DNA of 29,266 nt from JBBSUQ01 sp964389755 (lineage in GTDB: Bacteria > Bacteroidota > Bacteroidia > Flavobacteriales_D > Crocinitomicaceae): positions 1 through 29,266 of the forward strand of contig CAYMEW010000042.1 of the NCBI GenBank assembly GCA_964389755.1. The letters are read 5' to 3'. Of the stretch, positions 26,168 through 29,266 are shown in pieces. The notes beneath the pieces were generated by a model. The model was not told the DNA's origin, ran no database searches, and saw nothing but the letters and a program-made list of their open reading frames with translations. The translations under genes and the position numbers were made by a program. The first letter of the stretch is position 1. Each line of letters begins with the position of its first letter.

Positions 26168-26961
26168 AGACGAACGATACGGCAATCGTATGCACAACGT
26201 GCGGAAGGTTCCGTTTCGAACAGCCCGAAGATCGTGGAACCGCTTCCCGACATCGCAGCGTAGAGCGCACCTTCCGCATAAAGTCCCTGTTTTATTTCAG
26301 CCAGTTCGGGATATGTCTTAAAAACACTGTCTTCAAAATCATTCAGTAACTTTCCTTCCCAGGAACCCGGTGCCTGTTTCAGAAGTTGTTCCGTATGGCG
26401 GTCCTTGTCGTCCGTCAGAACACCTGCATAAGCCGTTTTGGTTGAAACGTGTACACCGGGAAATACCAGTTTTAGAAAATAGCCTTCCAGGTTTAACTCA
26501 ATCTCCGACAATAATTCTCCCCGTCCACGCGCCATACACGGAGTACCGGTGATAAAAAAGGCACAATCGCTGCCAAGTTCCGCGGCAAGATCCCGCATCT
26601 TTTCATTAGAAATTCCCAGTCCGAACAATTCATTTAATCCCCGGATCACATACGCGGCATCCGAAGAACCGCCGCCCAGTCCGGCCCCCATGGGGATGTT
26701 TTTACGGAGGTGCATGTAAACGGGCGGTATTGCATAAAGTTCACGCATCCGGTACAGCGCACGAACGCATAGATTATCGGAAATAGCTCCTTCAACCGGT
26801 ATTCCCGTAACTAAAAAACGGTCCTTTTCAGCCGGCAGTAGTTCCAGTACGTCTTCAAAAGGCACCCGGATCATCCCCGTTTCAAGTTCATGAAAACCAT
26901 CCTCCCTGCGCCGCCTGACCTGCAGCCCGAGGTTTATTTTTGCCGGGGGAAATATAATCAT
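26164..26961 (-). CDS. ispE: 4-diphosphocytidyl-2-C-methyl-D-erythritol kinase
   Basis: IspE phosphorylates CDP-methylerythritol with ATP in the MEP route to isoprenoids, in the cytoplasm. It is a GHMP kinase of 265 residues. The N-terminal PAKINLGLQV carries the catalytic Lys8; DGFHELET follows; the ATP-binding loop PMGAGLGGGSSDAA lies at residues 90-103; the GSDCAFF motif holds catalytic Asp132; and the C-terminal AAMSGSGSTIFGLF is the third GHMP motif. The ATG start gives a normal length. It converges on the FG-GAP gene with overlapping stop codons (26164-26167) and no room for a terminator, and is divergent from accA with a 60-bp gap. Confidence 0.97.
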   Translation of the reverse strand: MIIFPPAKINLGLQVRRRREDGFHELETGMIRVPFEDVLELLPAEKDRFLVTGIPVEGAISDNLCVRALYRMRELYAIPPVYMHLRKNIPMGAGLGGGSSDAAYVIRGLNELFGLGISNEKMRDLAAELGSDCAFFITGTPCMARGRGELLSEIELNLEGYFLKLVFPGVHVSTKTAYAGVLTDDKDRHTEQLLKQAPGSWEGKLLNDFEDSVFKTYPELAEIKQGLYAEGALYAAMSGSGSTIFGLFETEPSARCAYDCRIVRL

Positions 26962-27021
26962 GGCGTAAAGGTAAGAGATGCGAACAATTTTCGTAACTTT
27001 CCACCCTCAAAATTGATATTT

Positions 27022-27975
27022 ATGGCTACTTATTTGGATTTTGAAGAACCTCTGAAAGCACTGGAAGAACAGATCGAACAGACCAAAGAGATCGGTGCGA
27101 GCACCGAGGTGGACATGTCCGACAAGATAAATGAGTTGGAAACAAAACTGGTAACCCGCACCAAGGAAATATTTACCGGTTTAACTCCGTGGCAGCGCGT
27201 GCAGCTTTCCCGTCACCCCGATCGCCCGTACACCCTGGCGTATATCGAAGCGATTACGGACGGACAGTTCCAGGAATTGCATGGCGATCGCAGCGTGAAA
27301 GACGATAAAGCAATGGTCGGAGGTTTCGGACTTCTCGACGGGCAGAGCGTGATGTTCATCGGTCAGCAAAAAGGCGTAAACACTAAAATGCGCCAGTTCC
27401 GGAATTTCGGAATGCCCAACCCCGAAGGGTACCGCAAGGCACTGCGCCTGATGAAACTGGCCGAAAAATTCAATAAACCGATCGTGACCTTCATCGATAC
27501 TCCCGGTGCATTCCCCGGACTGGAAGCTGAAGAACGCGGACAGGGGGAGGCAATTGCGCGCAATATTTACGAAATGATGCGCCTGAAAGTACCTGTAATC
27601 TGCATCATCATCGGTGAGGGAGCCTCCGGAGGAGCGCTCGGCATCGGTGTGGGAGACAAAGTGGTGATGTTGGAGAACACCTGGTATTCCGTGATTTCTC
27701 CGGAATCCTGCTCTTCCATCCTGTGGCGTTCCTGGGACTTTAAGGAAAAAGCCGCGGAGGCACTCAAGCTTACCTCAACGGATATGAAAAAACTCAAACT
27801 CGTGGACGACGTCATCAAAGAACCCATCAACGGTGCGCATCGCAATCACAACGAGATCTTTTCAACTGTGAAGAAGTCCATTAAAAAGTACCTGAAAGAA
27901 CTGGAGGCGGTGGATCCGCAGAAACGCATCTCTACCCGCATTGACAAGTTCTCTGAAATGGGAGTCTGGAAATAA
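27022..27975 (+). CDS. accA: Acetyl-CoA carboxylase carboxyltransferase subunit alpha
   Basis: AccA with AccD moves the carboxyl group from biotin carrier protein to acetyl-CoA, making malonyl-CoA for fatty acid synthesis. From the ATG at 27022 it has 317 residues, the standard length. Hallmarks are YLDFEEPLKALEEQIEQ at the N-terminus, RVQLSRHPDRPYTLAYI, ELHGDRSVKDDKAMVGG, GMPNPEGYRKALRLM, TFIDTPGAFPGLEAEERGQG, GEGASGGALGIGVGD and SPESCSSILW. An in-frame ATG 44 codons upstream overlaps ispE antisense and lacks family likeness. TAACTTTC (26994-27001) is a possible -7 box. It looks monocistronic, ending in a strong terminator. Confidence 0.98.
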   Translation: MATYLDFEEPLKALEEQIEQTKEIGASTEVDMSDKINELETKLVTRTKEIFTGLTPWQRVQLSRHPDRPYTLAYIEAITDGQFQELHGDRSVKDDKAMVGGFGLLDGQSVMFIGQQKGVNTKMRQFRNFGMPNPEGYRKALRLMKLAEKFNKPIVTFIDTPGAFPGLEAEERGQGEAIARNIYEMMRLKVPVICIIIGEGASGGALGIGVGDKVVMLENTWYSVISPESCSSILWRSWDFKEKAAEALKLTSTDMKKLKLVDDVIKEPINGAHRNHNEIFSTVKKSIKKYLKELEAVDPQKRISTRIDKFSEMGVWK

Positions 27976-27996
27976 TTAAGTTCAAAATATGCTTTT

Positions 27997-28033
27997 AAAG
28001 ACCGTTCGTTTTTCGCTGACGGTCTTTTTTTTT
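27997..28033 (+). terminator. Intrinsic terminator after accA
   Basis: AAAGACCGT (27997-28005) pairs with ACGGTCTTT (28019-28027) across a 13-nt loop, followed by a run of T to about 28033. It begins 22 bp past the accA stop. Confidence 0.9.
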
Positions 28034-28197
28034 GGCGCCCCCCTGGTAGTTCTGGCGAACACTTCAGGGGACGGCCTTTCCGCTATAGCGTCCTTGCGGC
28101 ACTGTGGCTGAACTATTCACCCCGGCGGGCTTCCGCTGGTCGCCACCGGATGTGAAAGTCAGCCCGACAGTTCCGCTGCGACCGGCTGCCGCTGCAA
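28034..28197. other. GC-rich non-coding segment, possible palindromic element
   Basis: This 164-bp stretch is GC-rich and contrasts with the flanking repeats. It contains the perfect 10-bp palindrome CGCTATAGCG (about 28080-28089), a CCCCTGG/CCAGGGG-type complementarity near 28038-28060, and several CCGC/GCGG blocks. Part of it is open on the minus strand, running into the repeat block, but no family was recognised. It may be a REP-like intergenic element. Confidence 0.4.
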
Positions 28198-28968
28198 TGC
28201 CTGGCGCGGAGGCGGTTTTGCCAACAACGCAAAATTCATAACACACTGTTCCTGAACAAGAATAAGCGTTTCCAACGGTTAATTCGGCGGCTTGAATTGG
28301 CGCATTCAGGTGGATCTTTCGTGCAGGTGTGCGTGCGAACGATTGAACCACCTAAGTTGCTGTGCTTCGAAGAGAATAGCCTCCTGCCTGGCACAGAGAC
28401 GGTTTTGTCAACAATGCAAAATTCGTAATACACTGTTCCTGAACAAGAATAGCCGTTTCTAACGGTTACTCGACGGCTTGAATCCGCGGCTTTCAGGTGG
28501 ATCGTTTGGTACAGGTAGTCGTGCGAACGATTGAACCAACGAAGTTGCTTTACTTCAAAGAGAATAGCCGTTTCCTAACGGTTCGCTTTGTGGTTCGGAA
28601 TAATGGTTTTCATCCCAATGGTTTGATAGACACGCGCACAATTAAACCTCCTAAGGTATTTTTCTTTAATGAGGATAGCTGCCTGCCTGGCTCAGAGGCG
28701 GTTTTGCCAACAACTCAAAATTCGTAACACACTGTTCCTGAATGAGAATAAGCGTTTCTAACGGTTAATTCATCGGTTTGAATTAGCAGATTTCAGGTAG
28801 ATCGTTTGGTGCAGGTAGTCGGGCGAATGATTGAACCACCTAAGTTACTTTGTTTCAAAGAGAATAGCTGCCTGCCTGGCGCGGAGGCGGTTTTGCCAAT
28901 AATGCAAAATTCGTAATATACTGTTCCTGAACAAGAATAGCCGTTTCTAACGGTTCGCTCAGTAGCTT
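28198..28968. repeat. Cluster of degenerate ~188-bp direct repeats
   Basis: Unit starts (TGCCTGGC) lie at 28198, 28385, 28684 and 28873, giving lengths of 187, 299, 189 and a partial ~95 bp. Shared blocks are CGGTTTTG, CAAAATTC, ACTGTTCCTGAA, CCGTTTCTAACGGTT (a small hairpin), GGTGGATC and GATTGAACCACC. The long second unit carries an extra ~112 bp that itself contains a diverged copy of the unit's second half. Copies look about 80-90% alike by eye. No continuous gene spans the cluster: copy three has a stop in the frame most open on the minus strand. Confidence 0.85.
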
Positions 28969-29055
28969 GATTGGATGTGAATTTTTTATGGAGTAACTTG
29001 TTTCAAATGTACTTTTTGCCTAACTTAAATAAGAGTTACTTCAAAATACCCTTTT
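28969..29055. other. Short AT-rich gap before the zinc-ribbon gene
   Basis: This gap holds TACTTTTTG (29010-29018), close to the -7 consensus with one extra base, 38 bp before the next ATG. Nothing else was recognised. Confidence 0.35.
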
Positions 29056-29266
29056 ATGACACACAAACTCTCTCCCGGACACAGCTGTCCCGTTTGTTCC
29101 GATACCGTGGTCGGACGCTCAGACAAGATCTATTGTTCTGTTCAGTGTAAAAACAAACACCACCGCGAGTCCCGCAGACTCAACACTCCCTTAACGCGCG
29201 AACAGAATCGCAAACTGCTACGCAACTTAACCCTGCTCGAAGGACTGATGCGCGAAGCGAAGTTCA
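29056..29266 (+). CDS. Zinc-ribbon protein, start only (cut by the window end)
   Basis: The first 70 residues of a gene running off the window. It begins at ATG 29056 with CPVC (Cys11, Cys14), then GRSDKIYCSVQC (Cys27, Cys31), a four-cysteine zinc ribbon. The GRSDKxxCSxxC pattern and the following basic, helical stretch (NKHHRESRRLNT, EQNRKLLRNL) resemble a family of small Bacteroidota proteins with a CxxC...GRSDK.FCSxxCR zinc site, whose function is not known to me. Nucleic-acid binding is a guess from the zinc ribbon and basic charge. The first gene after the repeat cluster, it probably has its own promoter just upstream. Confidence 0.75.
   Translation, partial: MTHKLSPGHSCPVCSDTVVGRSDKIYCSVQCKNKHHRESRRLNTPLTREQNRKLLRNLTLLEGLMREAKF

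Noticed and set aside
28064..28351. A 95-residue minus-strand frame containing a Cys-rich YSCSGTVCYEFC stretch
   Set aside because: The frame is shared by several repeat copies but is broken by a stop in copy three and shifts at unit borders, so I do not call it a gene; it is described under the repeat cluster.
28198..28968. CRISPR array
   Set aside because: Units are ~188 bp and similar throughout, with no short repeats and unique spacers, and no cas genes are nearby.

Overview
The window looks like a chromosomal piece of a Bacteroidota (Bacteroidetes) genome of roughly 50% GC. The evidence is two secreted proteins ending in type IX secretion (T9SS) sorting domains, several TAnnTTTG-type -7 promoter boxes, little sign of Shine-Dalgarno sequences, and a housekeeping gene set typical of the phylum. 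The species cannot be told from the sequence. No rRNA, tRNA, CRISPR array, transposase or phage gene was recognised.

Layout. Bases 1-209 encode a piece of a UbiA-type prenyltransferase that is AT-rich (about 31% GC by hand count), proteobacterial in character, and stops abruptly. It is probably a chimeric contig end or a foreign fragment. Two small secreted hypothetical genes on the minus strand follow (210-1147); one looks like a TonB C-terminal domain. A repeat-rich non-coding block lies at 1148-1772. Then come minus-strand genes for serine hydroxymethyltransferase (glyA), an NlpC/P60 peptidase and a DinB-like protein. A plus-strand run follows: surE, a small membrane protein, lpxB, a SpoIID-like protein and a PaiB-like flavin-binding protein. 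It closes at a strong two-way terminator (8682-8708).

Two adjacent minus-strand POT-family peptide transporters (8730-12718) carry different extra domains. Divergent from them are a TatD-like nuclease, a TcdA-like tRNA-modifying enzyme and a lipoprotein M1 aminopeptidase of the leukotriene-A4-hydrolase type. A 2133-residue T9SS cargo protein with two beta-helix regions and five tandem 50-residue repeats fills 16714-23115. A 754-residue FG-GAP repeat T9SS protein (23903-26167), ispE and accA follow. Past accA is a ~0.9 kb block of degenerate ~188 bp repeats (28198-28968), and finally the start of a zinc-ribbon protein cut by the window end.

How the genes relate. There is no single pathway. 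Envelope themes recur: LpxB makes lipid A, SpoIID and NlpC/P60 act on peptidoglycan or its peptides, and the M1 peptidase and POT transporters could together handle peptides (inference). The two large T9SS proteins are probably exported to the cell surface or medium. I found no convincing new defence or mobile system. The most open questions are the UbiA junction, the two repeat blocks and the unusual architecture of the POT pair.
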